DNA of 64,000 nt from Vibrio crassostreae (GTDB lineage: Bacteria > Pseudomonadota > Gammaproteobacteria > Enterobacterales > Vibrionaceae): positions 744,001-808,000 of the forward strand of contig NZ_AP025476.1 in NCBI RefSeq assembly GCF_024347415.1, given 5' to 3'. This document shows, piece by piece, positions 55,400 to 64,000 of this stretch (its first letter is position 1; the number at the start of each line of letters is the position of its first letter). Both the position numbers and the translations under genes were made by a program. The notes under the pieces are model-generated. The model was not told where the DNA came from, searched no databases, and was given only the letters and a program-made list of their open reading frames with translations.

Positions 55400-55420
55400 C
55401 GCTTACCAAATCATTAGCGA

Positions 55421-55465
55421 CAGAATAGAAAGAGGGTAGCGTGAAGCTACCCTCTTTCTATTCTG
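55421..55465. terminator. Exceptionally long terminator between the DUF4397 gene and ampG
   Basis: A perfect 20-bp stem (5' arm 55421-55440 starting CAGAATAGAA, 3' arm 55446-55465 ending CTATTCTG) encloses a 5-nt loop. It separates two convergent genes and probably ends both transcripts, though no long T run flanks it. Confidence 0.75.
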
Positions 55466-55478
55466 TCTTCTTTTTCTC

Positions 55479-56837
55479 TTATTCGTGGTTGGTTTTCGCT
55501 TTTTCTAGTAAATCTGTGAAAAAGTGGCGTAACGAATAGAGCATGATCAAACTTGGTATCACCATAAGCGCAGTAAGTATAAAGAAGGTTGACCAGTCAT
55601 TGAGGTAATCAACCAACTCACCGCTGAAGGAAGCCAGTGTGGTGCGACCGAAGTTACCCAAGGATGCGAGTAATGCATATTGGGTTGCAGAGAAGGCCTG
55701 CCCAGTTAATAACGTTAAGAAAGAGACAAAGGCTACTGTCGAAAAGGCGGTCGTGAAGTTGTCGACAATGATCGTTGCCAAGAACAAGGTTTCACTCGGG
55801 CCTGTCTGAGCGATCCACGCAAACATTAGATTACTGGCCGCCATTGCCACACCACCGATCATCAGTCCGCGTACAATGCCAAATTTCACATTGAAGACAC
55901 TGCCTACCAAAGTGAAGAATATGGTTGCTCCCCAACCAATTAATTTGGAGTAATGACCGATCTGTTCGTTACTGAAACCTATCTCTTTATAGAAGGTGAT
56001 CGACATGCGACCTAGGAAGGCTTCACCAATCTTAAATAGGAACACAAACAGCAATAGAGTAATGGCAACTTGAACGCCGTTTCTTTTGAAGAAATCATAA
56101 AACGGTTCAATTACCGTTACACTGAACCAAGCGACAAGCTTTGAGCCGACCACTTTATTGTGGCGCTGCTGTGCTTGCTCTTGTAGGGCTTCACGCTGTG
56201 TGTTTGGCTCTCCGACAAAAAGAGTAAACAGCATTAGTACAACAACGACACCTGCCATGCCGTAATACACGCCATTCCAACCGATTGAGTCTGCATTAAT
56301 AAAGGCAAGGTAGCCTGGTAGAGAATACCCTGTCCACCAACCAATGACGGCCATTGCAGAAGCTTGCGGCAGTTTTGATGCTTCGGATTTTGGGAAGGTA
56401 TCAATACGAAATGCATCAATCGCGATATCTTGCGTGGCTGAGGCAATAGCAATAGCGAGCGCCAACATTGAGGTAAACGCCAAATTCTCTGCGGGATTGA
56501 CGCCTGCGATGAATAAGGTGCCGATCAAAACAATGGTTTGGCAGAAAAAGATCCAACTGCGGCGCTGGCCGAGTATTGCGTGAAGCACAGGCAGTTTTAC
56601 TCGGTCTACCAAGGGTGCCCATAGAAAGTTAATCGCATAGACGGCAAACACACTACCAAAGTAGCCAATGGCTGCTCGTGTTAAACCTGCATCTTTTAAC
56701 CAACCAGACATGTTGGATCCAATAAGAACCCATGGGAAGCCGCTCGAACAGCCGAGCATAAACACCCAAAGTAGACGTTTATCTAGGTAGCTGCGAAAAG
56801 TCTGCATCCAAGAAAGAGAGGGAGTGCCTGATGACAT
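55479..56837 (-). CDS. ampG: AmpG-family muropeptide permease
   Basis: AmpG imports anhydro-muropeptides for cell wall recycling and links to beta-lactamase induction. The 452-residue protein is a major facilitator with about 12 membrane segments. The family features are MLGCSSGFPWVLIGSNMSGWLKDAGLTRAAIGYFG near the N-terminus, NFLWAPLVDRVKLP, and ATQDIAIDAFRID. It is shorter than the 491-residue E. coli protein. The yajG homologue two genes upstream is also its neighbour in E. coli. Confidence 0.9.
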   Translation of the reverse strand: MSSGTPSLSWMQTFRSYLDKRLLWVFMLGCSSGFPWVLIGSNMSGWLKDAGLTRAAIGYFGSVFAVYAINFLWAPLVDRVKLPVLHAILGQRRSWIFFCQTIVLIGTLFIAGVNPAENLAFTSMLALAIAIASATQDIAIDAFRIDTFPKSEASKLPQASAMAVIGWWTGYSLPGYLAFINADSIGWNGVYYGMAGVVVVLMLFTLFVGEPNTQREALQEQAQQRHNKVVGSKLVAWFSVTVIEPFYDFFKRNGVQVAITLLLFVFLFKIGEAFLGRMSITFYKEIGFSNEQIGHYSKLIGWGATIFFTLVGSVFNVKFGIVRGLMIGGVAMAASNLMFAWIAQTGPSETLFLATIIVDNFTTAFSTVAFVSFLTLLTGQAFSATQYALLASLGNFGRTTLASFSGELVDYLNDWSTFFILTALMVIPSLIMLYSLRHFFTDLLEKAKTNHE

Positions 56838-56857
56838 AGGGCGTCCTTGTATAGAAA

Positions 56858-56882
56858 AACGCCCTTAAGAAATAAGGGCGTT
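56858..56882 (-). terminator. Terminator after ppiA
   Basis: A 10-bp perfect stem (AACGCCCTTA/TAAGGGCGTT) with a 5-nt loop continues into GTTTTTC on the minus strand, just past the ppiA stop codon. Confidence 0.88.
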
Positions 56883-56890
56883 GCATTGGA

Positions 56891-57439
56891 TTACTTAAGA
56901 AGGGTCACTTTAGTGATGACGATTGGGTCGACTGGAATGTCTGACATGCGGCCCATTCGTTTAGTTGGAATTGTTGCCATCTTTTGTACAACATCAAAAC
57001 CTTCAGTTACTTTGCCGAATACAGCGTAACCTGGGTTACCACCTTTTGCGTTCAAAAAATCATTATCAGAGAAGTTAATGAAGAACTGGCGAGTTGCAGA
57101 ATCTGGCGCATTAGTGCGAGCCATAGCGATCGTTGCTGTATCATTCTTTAGGCCGTTGCTGCCTTCATTTTTGATAGGAGCATAAGTCGCTTGTTGATTC
57201 ATCTCTTGATCGAAGCCGCCACCTTGCGCCATAAAGCCAGGAATAACACGGTGGAAGATAGTACCTTCGTAGCTGCCGTCAGCAACGTACTTTAAAAAGT
57301 TCTCAGCACTAACTGGTGCTTGCTCTTGGTTAAGCTCGATAGTGAAGTCGCCTAATGTTGTTTCTACGTTCACTTTAGGACCAGCCCAAACGCTCACGTT
57401 CACTAGCATTAATGCAATAAAAGATAGAATGCGACCCAT
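56891..57439 (-). CDS. ppiA: Periplasmic peptidyl-prolyl cis-trans isomerase A
   Basis: A cyclophilin of 182 residues that catalyses proline isomerisation in the periplasm. A signal peptide (MGRILSFIALMLVNVSVWA) precedes the mature GPKVNVETTLGDFTIEL. The catalytic FHRVIPGFMAQGG and FFINFSDNDFLN segments are typical of bacterial cyclophilins. Its ATG overlaps the yajG stop codon by one base, indicating coupling. PpiB-type cytosolic enzymes lack the signal peptide. Confidence 0.92.
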   Translation of the reverse strand: MGRILSFIALMLVNVSVWAGPKVNVETTLGDFTIELNQEQAPVSAENFLKYVADGSYEGTIFHRVIPGFMAQGGGFDQEMNQQATYAPIKNEGSNGLKNDTATIAMARTNAPDSATRQFFINFSDNDFLNAKGGNPGYAVFGKVTEGFDVVQKMATIPTKRMGRMSDIPVDPIVITKVTLLK

Positions 57440-58008
57440 TAGAAACGTTCCTTCATGTAAGTTTGTAGCTCTTGGTCATTGGCAATCTCTTTCAATACCA
57501 AGTTGATTACATCGTTAAGCACCATCGCGATATCATCGTTTGAAGCGCTTAATGCACCTGTGCGAGTAGCAGTACCGTTGAATGTTTTAACGAGCTTACC
57601 TTCCGGTGTTTCAGCGGTAACTTCAAGCGTTACTTTACCGTCCATTTTGTTTTCCATAATGGTGTGTTCTACGGTAACGAGTGCTTCTTGAATTTCTAAA
57701 ACAATTGAGTTTTCACTGTTTACGCTTGCACGAAAACCTTGAGACTCTAGCTGTTGAGCCACAGCGTTTTCTAGAGAAATACGCATGTTTTGCTTAGCAT
57801 GAATTGGCTGAATGTTTGAACGGCCACTATCAACCAATGCAACATATTGAGCGGCACGAACATCTTTACTGGTTAGTGTGTATGTTTTACCTTGTACAAG
57901 GTTGCTTGAGCTTAGTGAAGCTTCTGGCATTACATTGATCTGTTCTTGCTGAGGGGCTGAACATGCTGTCAAAGCCATAATAGAAGCAGCCAAAATCAGT
58001 TTTTTCAT
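57439..58008 (-). CDS. yajG: YajG-family lipoprotein
   Basis: A 189-residue predicted lipoprotein with lipobox LTAC (Cys 16). The mature domain has LENAVAQQLESQGF and IVLEIQEALVTVEHTIM, matching YajG, a lipoprotein of unknown function encoded beside ampG in E. coli and possibly involved in envelope maintenance. It is followed directly by ppiA. AAAGGA lies upstream of the ATG. Confidence 0.85.
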   Translation of the reverse strand: MKKLILAASIMALTACSAPQQEQINVMPEASLSSSNLVQGKTYTLTSKDVRAAQYVALVDSGRSNIQPIHAKQNMRISLENAVAQQLESQGFRASVNSENSIVLEIQEALVTVEHTIMENKMDGKVTLEVTAETPEGKLVKTFNGTATRTGALSASNDDIAMVLNDVINLVLKEIANDQELQTYMKERF

Positions 58009-58074
58009 TCCTTTATCCTTTCTAAATTCACACCAGAAGCTCGGTATCTTAAATTCTTGTGAAGTCGTTTCTGC

Positions 58075-59226
58075 TTATTTATTAAAATTCGCAGGTTCTC
58101 TTGTTGCTTGTAATATCTCAAATTTTTGGTTTAGTTCAAGCGTTTCAACGTTAGCTTCACCAAATAGTCTTGCTAGTTTGACATCGTATCCGAGGTGTCG
58201 GTTGCCAATAACAATTAATTTGCCTCCATTGCTTAGAACATGCTTTGCATCACAGAACATTTGCCACGCAATGTGATCCGTAATCGCTTGTTGCTGATGG
58301 AATGGAGGATTACACATCACTAAGTAGGTGCTGTTTTTCTTGAAGCCATCTAAACAGTTGTTGGCGATGAACTGGAAGTTACCTTCTTCACCAAGGTTAT
58401 CCTTGACGTTTTGGCGTGCTGATTCCACTGCCATAAAGCTTTCATCCACACAAGTGATACGAGCTTGTGGGTTCAATTGCCCAGCTTTTACACTCAATAC
58501 ACCGTTGCCACAGCCTAGGTCGATGATATGACGCAGCTCAGGATCTTGAGGGATGTGCTCTAGCATATAGCGAGCGCCTTGATCGAGTGCTTCCCCTGAG
58601 TAAACATTTGGTAAATTTTTCAGGCGGATATCTTCACCGTCCACATCCCATTCAACAAAAGGCTCTACCGTTTGAATTGGCTGGCAGTTTGGAGACGAGA
58701 ATACTAAGCGGTGTTTTTTCTTCGCTAGTGATGTTTTGGTTTCGCCTAGGTACTTCTCGAACAGGTTAAGCGTAGAAGTGTGAATCTCTTTTACCTTGTT
58801 GACACCGATCACTTGGCAGCCTTCAGGCAAAGCTTGGCGTAGCTGACTCAATTGCCAGATTAGGTGACGATTTGTTTTCGGCAGCTGCATGATCACAAGA
58901 TCGATACCGTGTGGGATATCATCCATTGTGTTCAAGAAGTTCACTCGGTTACTTTGATTACGCTGCAAGTTTTTCAGAGCACCACGGTGAGAGATAAATG
59001 AGTCGCTCATCATAGTGACATCATGATCTTTCGAGAACCAAGTCGATAGAGCACCGAAGCTGTCGTTCATGATCAGGATGTGTTTACCAGGTTCAAGGTT
59101 CATCTCTTCAACATGACTGATCAGGTATTCGTCGCCCGCATCCCAAGCTTGAAGGGTTTCATTTGAACGTTTAGGGAAACGATGTAAGGTCAAAGTTCTG
59201 TCGTGAAGGGTAAGTTCGGTTTTCAT
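58075..59226 (-). CDS. rlmG: 23S rRNA (guanine-1835-N2)-methyltransferase RlmG
   Basis: RlmG methylates G1835 of 23S rRNA. The 383-residue protein has two related halves like RsmC; only the C-terminal one has the full SAM site IIDLGCGNGVLSVKAGQ and the catalytic motif VMCNPPFHQQQ. The N-terminal half has LHRFPKRSNETLQAWDAGDEYL, characteristic of RlmG. The start at 59226 lacks a strong ribosome binding site. It is divergent from bolA. Confidence 0.92.
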   Translation of the reverse strand: MKTELTLHDRTLTLHRFPKRSNETLQAWDAGDEYLISHVEEMNLEPGKHILIMNDSFGALSTWFSKDHDVTMMSDSFISHRGALKNLQRNQSNRVNFLNTMDDIPHGIDLVIMQLPKTNRHLIWQLSQLRQALPEGCQVIGVNKVKEIHTSTLNLFEKYLGETKTSLAKKKHRLVFSSPNCQPIQTVEPFVEWDVDGEDIRLKNLPNVYSGEALDQGARYMLEHIPQDPELRHIIDLGCGNGVLSVKAGQLNPQARITCVDESFMAVESARQNVKDNLGEEGNFQFIANNCLDGFKKNSTYLVMCNPPFHQQQAITDHIAWQMFCDAKHVLSNGGKLIVIGNRHLGYDVKLARLFGEANVETLELNQKFEILQATREPANFNK

Positions 59227-59400
59227 TGCTTGAGATACTTATGTAAGAAATAACAAAGATATTGTCTCAAATGCAGCCTGAACAAGATAGAAAAAACTCA
59301 ACCAAACCTATGCCATTTGCTATGAAATACTCAGACACTCGACCTGTTAGGGTTTATACTCACCCCACGGATAATGCCAATACGTTATTAAGGAATCACA

Positions 59401-59709
59401 ATGATCCAAGAAGTTATCGAAACAAAATTGCACAATGAGTTTTCACCAAGTCATTTAAACGTGGTCAATGAGAGCTATATGCACAATGTTCCGGCTGGTT
59501 CTGAGAGTCATTTCAAAGTGATTGTTGTCAGCGATGTGTTTGAAGGTTTGCGTCTTATTGCTCGTCATCGAGCGGTAAATAAAGCCCTTTCAGAAGAGCT
59601 GGCGAACAATATTCATGCATTGTCCATTCACACTTATACAAAAGATGAATGGATGAAGCAGCTAGATAACGTGCCAGATAGCCCTATGTGTATGGGTGGT
59701 GGCAAGTAA
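59401..59709 (+). CDS. bolA: BolA family protein
   Basis: A 102-residue BolA homologue, a protein that partners monothiol glutaredoxins in Fe-S handling and affects cell shape under stress. It contains the class II KH-like fold features [41 protein letters not shown] and the conserved His-rich [19 protein letters not shown] lies upstream of the ATG. Confidence 0.93.
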   Translation: MIQEVIETKLHNEFSPSHLNVVNESYMHNVPAGSESHFKVIVVSDVFEGLRLIARHRAVNKALSEELANNIHALSIHTYTKDEWMKQLDNVPDSPMCMGGGK

Positions 59710-59728
59710 CACAACTAGCATATTGAGA

Positions 59729-59752
59729 AAAGGCGGCGATGCCGCCTTTTTT
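59729..59752 (+). terminator. Terminator after bolA
   Basis: A 9-bp perfect stem (AAAGGCGGC/GCCGCCTTT) with a 3-nt loop is followed by a T run, about 20 nt after the bolA stop codon. Confidence 0.92.
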
Positions 59753-60230
59753 GTCGCCAAACCTATGTGTTTTTCGTTGTTACATCACTCAAACTGATGG
59801 CAATTTGAACGACTAAAAATACCTACAATGAGTAATGTTTTTATTAACAGTGTTTCAACATAACTCGTAAAATATTAGTTTGTGACAGAGTATTAATCTC
59901 TTGTTTAAAACACGTTTCAAAAGCCATTTTATCTGTGCGGCTCGTCAAATTTATACATATTTGAGAGTCCATATGCTTCAAATCTCACCAAATAAAGGCG
60001 GTATTCAAGTTATTGGTCATGGCATCAAGTTGTCAAAAAATGCTAGAATACGGCACCTGATAAATCTCACATGTTTTGTGTGATGAGTTTATTAAGATAA
60101 TGTTGCGATTTTGGTATCTCAAATTTACCAAAACCGGACACTGTAATGTCGTGTCTAAGGGCGATTTTAAAACGTCCCGAATTTACGCAATTAAAAGAAT
60201 CTTTTTCCCGATAAAGTAGTGCAAGTGCGT
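59753..60230 (+). other. Promoter and long structured leader of the nqr operon
   Basis: About 480 nt. An extended -10 element (TGC-TAGAAT) lies near 60042-60050. Downstream are GACAC-N9-GTGTC and GGGCG-ATTTTAAAA-CGTCC pairings and a larger imperfect hairpin around CTCACATGTTTTGTGTGATGAG. A 36-codon frame at 59973-60083 starts ATG with GAGAG 5 nt upstream (MLQISPNKGG) but has no known homologue. The nqrA start at 60231 has no strong ribosome binding site, so the leader may matter for its translation. Confidence 0.45.
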
Positions 60231-61571
60231 ATGATTACAATAAAGAAGGGTTTGGATCTTCCTATCGCAGGAACTCCATCCCAGGTGATTAATGATGGTA
60301 AGTCCATCACTAAAGTCGCCTTGCTTGGCGAAGAGTACGTTGGTATGCGTCCTACGATGCATGCTCGCGTTGGTGATGAAGTGAAGAAAGGCCAAGTTCT
60401 TTTTGCAGATAAAAAGAACCCAGGTGTTGTATTTACTTCTCCAGCAAGCGGTAAAGTTATTGAAGTGAACCGTGGTGCTAAGCGTGTTCTTCAATCAGTA
60501 GTGATTGAAGTAGCAGGTAATGAGCAAATCACGTTCAATAGCTATGAAGCTAACCAACTAACAAGTCTTGACCGTGAAACGGTTAAAGCTCAGTTAGTTG
60601 AGTCTGGCGCATGGACCGCTTTGCGAACTCGTCCGTTCAGCAAGGTTCCAGCAGTTGATTCTGAAACTCAGGCTATTTTCGTTACTGCTATGGATACTAA
60701 TCCACTAGCAGCTGAGCCAGAATTAATCATTAACGAGCAGTCTGATGCTTTCGTTGCTGGTTTAGATCTTCTTTCAACTCTGACTAACGGTAAAGTGTAC
60801 GTTTGTAAAAAAGGTACTAGCTTACCTCGTTCAGCTCAGTCTAACGTTGAAGAACATGTTTTTGATGGCCCACACCCTGCAGGTCTTGCAGGCACGCATA
60901 TGCATTACCTATATCCGGTAAATGCACAAAATGTAGCGTGGAGCATTAACTACCAAGATGTTATCGCATTCGGTAAGCTTTTCCTTACTGGTGAGATTTA
61001 CTCTGAGCGTGTTGTTTCTCTGGCTGGTCCAGTGGTTAACAACCCACGTCTAGTTCGTACTCAAATTGGTGCTAGCCTTGAAGAGTTGACTGACAGCGAG
61101 TTAATGCCAGGCGAAGTTCGTGTGATTTCTGGTTCTGTACTTACGGGTACTGAAGCAACAGGTCCACATGCTTTCCTTGGTCGTTACCATCAGCAAGTTT
61201 CTGTTCTACGTGAAGGTCGTGATAAAGAGCTATTCGGCTGGGCTATGCCTGGTAAGAACAAGTTCTCTGTTACTCGTTCATTCCTTGGTCACCTGTTTAA
61301 AGGTCAGTTGTTCAACATGACAACGACGACAAACGGTAGTGACCGCTCAATGGTTCCAATTGGTAACTACGAGCGCGTAATGCCTCTAGATATGGAACCT
61401 ACATTGCTGCTTCGTGATCTATGTGCAGGCGACATTGATAGTGCTCAAGCACTTGGTGCGCTAGAGCTAGACGAAGAAGATGTAGCATTGTGTACCTTTG
61501 TATGTCCAGGTAAGTACGAGTACGGTCAACTACTTCGTGAATGCCTAGATACGATTGAGAAGGAAGGGTAA
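60231..61571 (+). CDS. nqrA: Na+-translocating NADH:quinone reductase subunit A
   Basis: NqrA is the cytoplasmic quinone-associated subunit of Na+-NQR, the sodium-pumping respiratory entry complex. The 446-residue product from the ATG at 60231 begins [19 protein letters not shown] like other Vibrio NqrA proteins. It has [25 protein letters not shown] and [20 protein letters not shown] four codons earlier opens the frame but gives a non-standard N-terminus. It is the first gene of nqrABCDEF, of which this window shows the first four. Confidence 0.97.
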   Translation: MITIKKGLDLPIAGTPSQVINDGKSITKVALLGEEYVGMRPTMHARVGDEVKKGQVLFADKKNPGVVFTSPASGKVIEVNRGAKRVLQSVVIEVAGNEQITFNSYEANQLTSLDRETVKAQLVESGAWTALRTRPFSKVPAVDSETQAIFVTAMDTNPLAAEPELIINEQSDAFVAGLDLLSTLTNGKVYVCKKGTSLPRSAQSNVEEHVFDGPHPAGLAGTHMHYLYPVNAQNVAWSINYQDVIAFGKLFLTGEIYSERVVSLAGPVVNNPRLVRTQIGASLEELTDSELMPGEVRVISGSVLTGTEATGPHAFLGRYHQQVSVLREGRDKELFGWAMPGKNKFSVTRSFLGHLFKGQLFNMTTTTNGSDRSMVPIGNYERVMPLDMEPTLLLRDLCAGDIDSAQALGALELDEEDVALCTFVCPGKYEYGQLLRECLDTIEKEG

Positions 61572-61576
61572 TTTTC

Positions 61577-62821
61577 ATGGGCCTTAAAAAGTTTCTTGAA
61601 GACATCGAGCATCATTTTGAGCCAGGTGGTAAACACGAGAAGTGGTTTGCGCTTTACGAAGCAGCAGCGACAGTGTTCTACACGCCAGGTCTTATTACAA
61701 AGAAAAGCTCGCACGTTCGTGATAGCGTTGATTTAAAACGTATCATGATCATGGTTTGGTTCGCGGTATTCCCAGCAATGTTCTGGGGTATGTACAACGC
61801 GGGTGGCCAAGCTATCGCAGCACTTAACCATATGTACGCAGGCGCTGAACTAGCATCTGTTATCAGTGGTAACTGGCACTACTGGCTAACCGAAATGCTT
61901 GGCGCCTCCCTAGGAGCCGATGCAGGTGTTGGCAGCAAGATGCTACTTGGTGCGACATACTTCCTACCTATCTACGCAACGGTATTCATCGTTGGTGGTT
62001 TCTGGGAAGTTCTGTTCTGTATGGTGCGTAAGCACGAAGTCAACGAAGGCTTCTTTGTTACTTCTATCTTATTTGCGCTTATCGTTCCGCCAACACTTCC
62101 TCTATGGCAAGCAGCACTAGGTATTACCTTCGGTGTTGTAGTCGCTAAAGAGATCTTCGGTGGTACGGGTCGTAACTTCCTGAACCCTGCACTTGCTGGC
62201 CGTGCGTTCCTATTCTTTGCATACCCTGCACAGATTTCAGGTGACGTAGTTTGGACTGCTGCAGACGGTTTCTCTGGTGCAACTGCTCTTAGCCAATGGG
62301 CTCAAGGCGGCGGTAGCGCACTAATGAACGTAACATCTGGTGAAGCAATCACTTGGATGGACGCATTCATTGGTAACATCCCAGGTTCTATCGGTGAAGT
62401 ATCGACTCTTGCACTTATGATTGGTGCAGCGATGATCGTTTACATGCGTATCGCTTCATGGCGTATCATTGCTGGTGTAATGATCGGTATGATTGCGGTG
62501 TCTACGCTGTTCAATGTGATCGGTTCTGATACTAACGCAATGTTCAGCATGCCTTGGCACTGGCACCTAGTTCTAGGTGGCTTCGCATTCGGTATGTTCT
62601 TCATGGCGACAGACCCAGTATCAGCTTCATTTACCAATAAAGGTAAGTGGTGGTACGGCATCCTAATCGGCGCAATGTGTGTAATGATCCGTGTAGTTAA
62701 CCCTGCATACCCAGAAGGCATGATGCTTGCGATTCTATTCGCAAACCTATTTGCTCCTCTGTTTGACCACGTTGTAATCGAGAAGAACATTAAGCGGAGA
62801 CTAGCGCGCTATGGCAAGTAA
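61577..62821 (+). CDS. nqrB: Na+-translocating NADH:quinone reductase subunit B
   Basis: NqrB is the integral membrane subunit carrying covalent FMN and riboflavin, central to sodium transport. The 414-residue protein has the flavinylation motif [10 protein letters not shown] with Thr236, the same position as in V. cholerae. It has about ten membrane segments, and the conserved [20 protein letters not shown] lies just before the motif. AAGGAAGGG gives a strong ribosome binding site 6 nt after the nqrA stop codon. Confidence 0.97.
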   Translation: MGLKKFLEDIEHHFEPGGKHEKWFALYEAAATVFYTPGLITKKSSHVRDSVDLKRIMIMVWFAVFPAMFWGMYNAGGQAIAALNHMYAGAELASVISGNWHYWLTEMLGASLGADAGVGSKMLLGATYFLPIYATVFIVGGFWEVLFCMVRKHEVNEGFFVTSILFALIVPPTLPLWQAALGITFGVVVAKEIFGGTGRNFLNPALAGRAFLFFAYPAQISGDVVWTAADGFSGATALSQWAQGGGSALMNVTSGEAITWMDAFIGNIPGSIGEVSTLALMIGAAMIVYMRIASWRIIAGVMIGMIAVSTLFNVIGSDTNAMFSMPWHWHLVLGGFAFGMFFMATDPVSASFTNKGKWWYGILIGAMCVMIRVVNPAYPEGMMLAILFANLFAPLFDHVVIEKNIKRRLARYGK

Positions 62822-63578
62822 TAACGATAGCATTAAAAAGACGCTGTTTGTTGTTATCGCATTGAGCTTAGTGTGCTCAATCATCGTTTCAACAGCTGCA
62901 GTTGTTCTTAAACCTAAGCAACAAGCTAACGCGGTTCTGGATCAGCAAACTAAGATCCTTGAAGTTGCGGGCATTGAACTTGCGGGTAACATTCCAGCAC
63001 TGTACGCAGAGAACATTGAACCTCGTCTAGTTGATTTCGCTACTGGTGATTTCGTTGACGGCGATGCTGCTGCATACGACCAACGTAAAGCGGCAAAAGA
63101 TCCAGCTCAGTCAATTAAGCTTTCAGCTGAAGATGACATCGCTAAGATCATTCGTCGTGCTAACACAGGTACTGTATACCTTGTGAAAGATGGCGCTGAA
63201 ACTTCTAAAGTTATCATCCCTGTTCACGGTAACGGTCTATGGTCAATGATGTACGCATTCGTTGCGGTAGAAACTGATGGCAACACAGTTTCTGGTATCA
63301 CTTACTACGAGCAAGGTGAAACTCCTGGACTTGGTGGTGAAGTTGAGAACCCAACTTGGCGCGCTCAATTCGTTGGTAAGAAATTATTCGACGAAAACCA
63401 CAAACCTGCTATTCAGGTTGTTAAAGGTGGCGCTCCTCAAGGTTCTGAGCACGGTGTAGATGGCCTTTCTGGTGCAACACTGACTAGCGTTGGTGTTCAA
63501 CATACATTTGACTTCTGGTTAGGTGATATGGGCTTTGGTCCGTTCCTAGCAAAAGTTCGTGACGGAGGTCTGAACTAA
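62811..63578 (+). CDS. nqrC: Na+-translocating NADH:quinone reductase subunit C
   Basis: NqrC is a membrane-anchored periplasmic flavoprotein. The 255-residue product has one N-terminal membrane segment ([22 protein letters not shown]) and the flavin attachment motif [12 protein letters not shown]. The flavinylated Thr is residue 223 here, equivalent to Thr225 of V. cholerae because of a 2-residue gap near residue 58. It overlaps nqrB by 11 nt, with GGAGA as its ribosome binding site. Confidence 0.97.
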   Translation: MASNNDSIKKTLFVVIALSLVCSIIVSTAAVVLKPKQQANAVLDQQTKILEVAGIELAGNIPALYAENIEPRLVDFATGDFVDGDAAAYDQRKAAKDPAQSIKLSAEDDIAKIIRRANTGTVYLVKDGAETSKVIIPVHGNGLWSMMYAFVAVETDGNTVSGITYYEQGETPGLGGEVENPTWRAQFVGKKLFDENHKPAIQVVKGGAPQGSEHGVDGLSGATLTSVGVQHTFDFWLGDMGFGPFLAKVRDGGLN

Positions 63579-64000
63579 TGTCTAGTGCAAAAGAAATTAA
63601 AAAGAGCATCTTAGCGCCGGTGTTGGACAACAACCCAATCGCGCTACAGGTTCTTGGTGTGTGTTCTGCTCTTGCGGTAACCACTAAGCTAGAAACAGCA
63701 TTTGTTATGACTATCGCGGTAATGTTCGTTACTGCTCTGTCTAACTTCTTCGTTTCTTTGATCCGTAACCACATTCCTAACAGTGTGCGTATCATCGTTC
63801 AGATGGCAATCATCGCATCATTAGTAATCGTGGTAGACCAAGTGCTTAAAGCATACCTATACGATATCTCTAAGCAGCTATCTGTATTCGTAGGCCTAAT
63901 CATTACTAACTGTATTGTAATGGGTCGTGCTGAAGCATTCGCAATGAAGTCTGCGCCAATCCCATCTCTAATCGATGGTCTTGGTAACGGTCTTGGTTAC
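63578..64000 (+). CDS. nqrD: Na+-translocating NADH:quinone reductase subunit D (5' part)
   Basis: NqrD is a hydrophobic membrane subunit homologous to RnfE. The window ends after 141 codons. The visible product begins [20 protein letters not shown] and contains [16 protein letters not shown], a conserved NqrD/RnfE segment, with several membrane helices. Its ATG shares one base with the nqrC stop codon, and GGAGGT lies 8 nt upstream. Confidence 0.95.
   Translation, partial: MSSAKEIKKSILAPVLDNNPIALQVLGVCSALAVTTKLETAFVMTIAVMFVTALSNFFVSLIRNHIPNSVRIIVQMAIIASLVIVVDQVLKAYLYDISKQLSVFVGLIITNCIVMGRAEAFAMKSAPIPSLIDGLGNGLGY

Noticed and set aside
1..64000. CRISPR array, insertion sequence or prophage
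   Set aside because: No regularly spaced direct repeats, transposase or phage structural genes are visible anywhere in the window.

Overview
The window is chromosomal DNA from a gamma-proteobacterium of the family Vibrionaceae, most likely a marine Vibrio. The evidence is direct: an OmpK-type outer membrane channel, the Na+-translocating NADH:quinone reductase operon (nqr), a long DapD, DUF2850 and DUF3332 proteins typical of vibrios, a NutA-like 5'-nucleotidase lipoprotein, and a tmRNA encoding the tag ANDENYALAA. Coding density is high, most genes have recognisable housekeeping functions, and I see no prophage, insertion sequence, integron or CRISPR array.

Layout. (1) 1-6.2 kb: ssrA (tmRNA) and its partner smpB, ratA-ratB, bamE, SOS-controlled recN, nadK, and grpE with a sigma-32 promoter. 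(2) 6.6-11.7 kb: a dicarboxylate/amino acid:cation symporter lying between grpE and dnaK-dnaJ. (3) 11.8-15.2 kb: a minor type IV pilin cluster (pilE-like on the minus strand; fimT-pilW-pilX-pilV on the plus strand). (4) 15.5-27.5 kb: an AbgT-family transporter, a CNNM/CorC-type membrane protein, tadA, a small basic protein, mltF, purL with a PurR operator, a DUF3332 lipoprotein and dapD. (5) 28-35.3 kb: a NutA-like nucleotidase, a MarC-family protein, a GGGtGRT protein with a NifU-like Fe-S scaffold, SOS-controlled yebG, a LysR regulator and a divergent TDT-family transporter. (6) 35.4-50.3 kb: recC, recB, recD, argA, a DUF2850 protein, mltA, tcdA, csdE. (7) 50.3-59.7 kb: csdA, panE-like, ompK, a DUF4397 lipoprotein, ampG, ppiA, yajG, rlmG, bolA. 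(8) 60.2-64 kb: nqrA, nqrB, nqrC and the 5' part of nqrD.

Functional themes: ribosome rescue (ssrA, smpB), heat shock (grpE, dnaK, dnaJ), SOS repair (recN, yebG, recBCD), DNA-uptake or surface pili, envelope and murein turnover (bamE, mltF, mltA, ampG), sulfur and Fe-S handling (csdA, csdE, tcdA, NifU-like, bolA), and sodium bioenergetics (nqr).

The most striking signal is at 32.39-32.70 kb on the minus strand. The leader of the NifU-like/GGGtGRT operon begins with a sequence closely matching the crcB fluoride riboswitch aptamer. It is followed by about 170 nt of further predicted secondary structure, ending in a perfect 10-bp stem just before the start codon. No fluoride exporter gene is nearby, so an Fe-S scaffold and a protein of unknown function appear to be under fluoride-riboswitch control. 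All pairings were read by eye and no covariance search was run.
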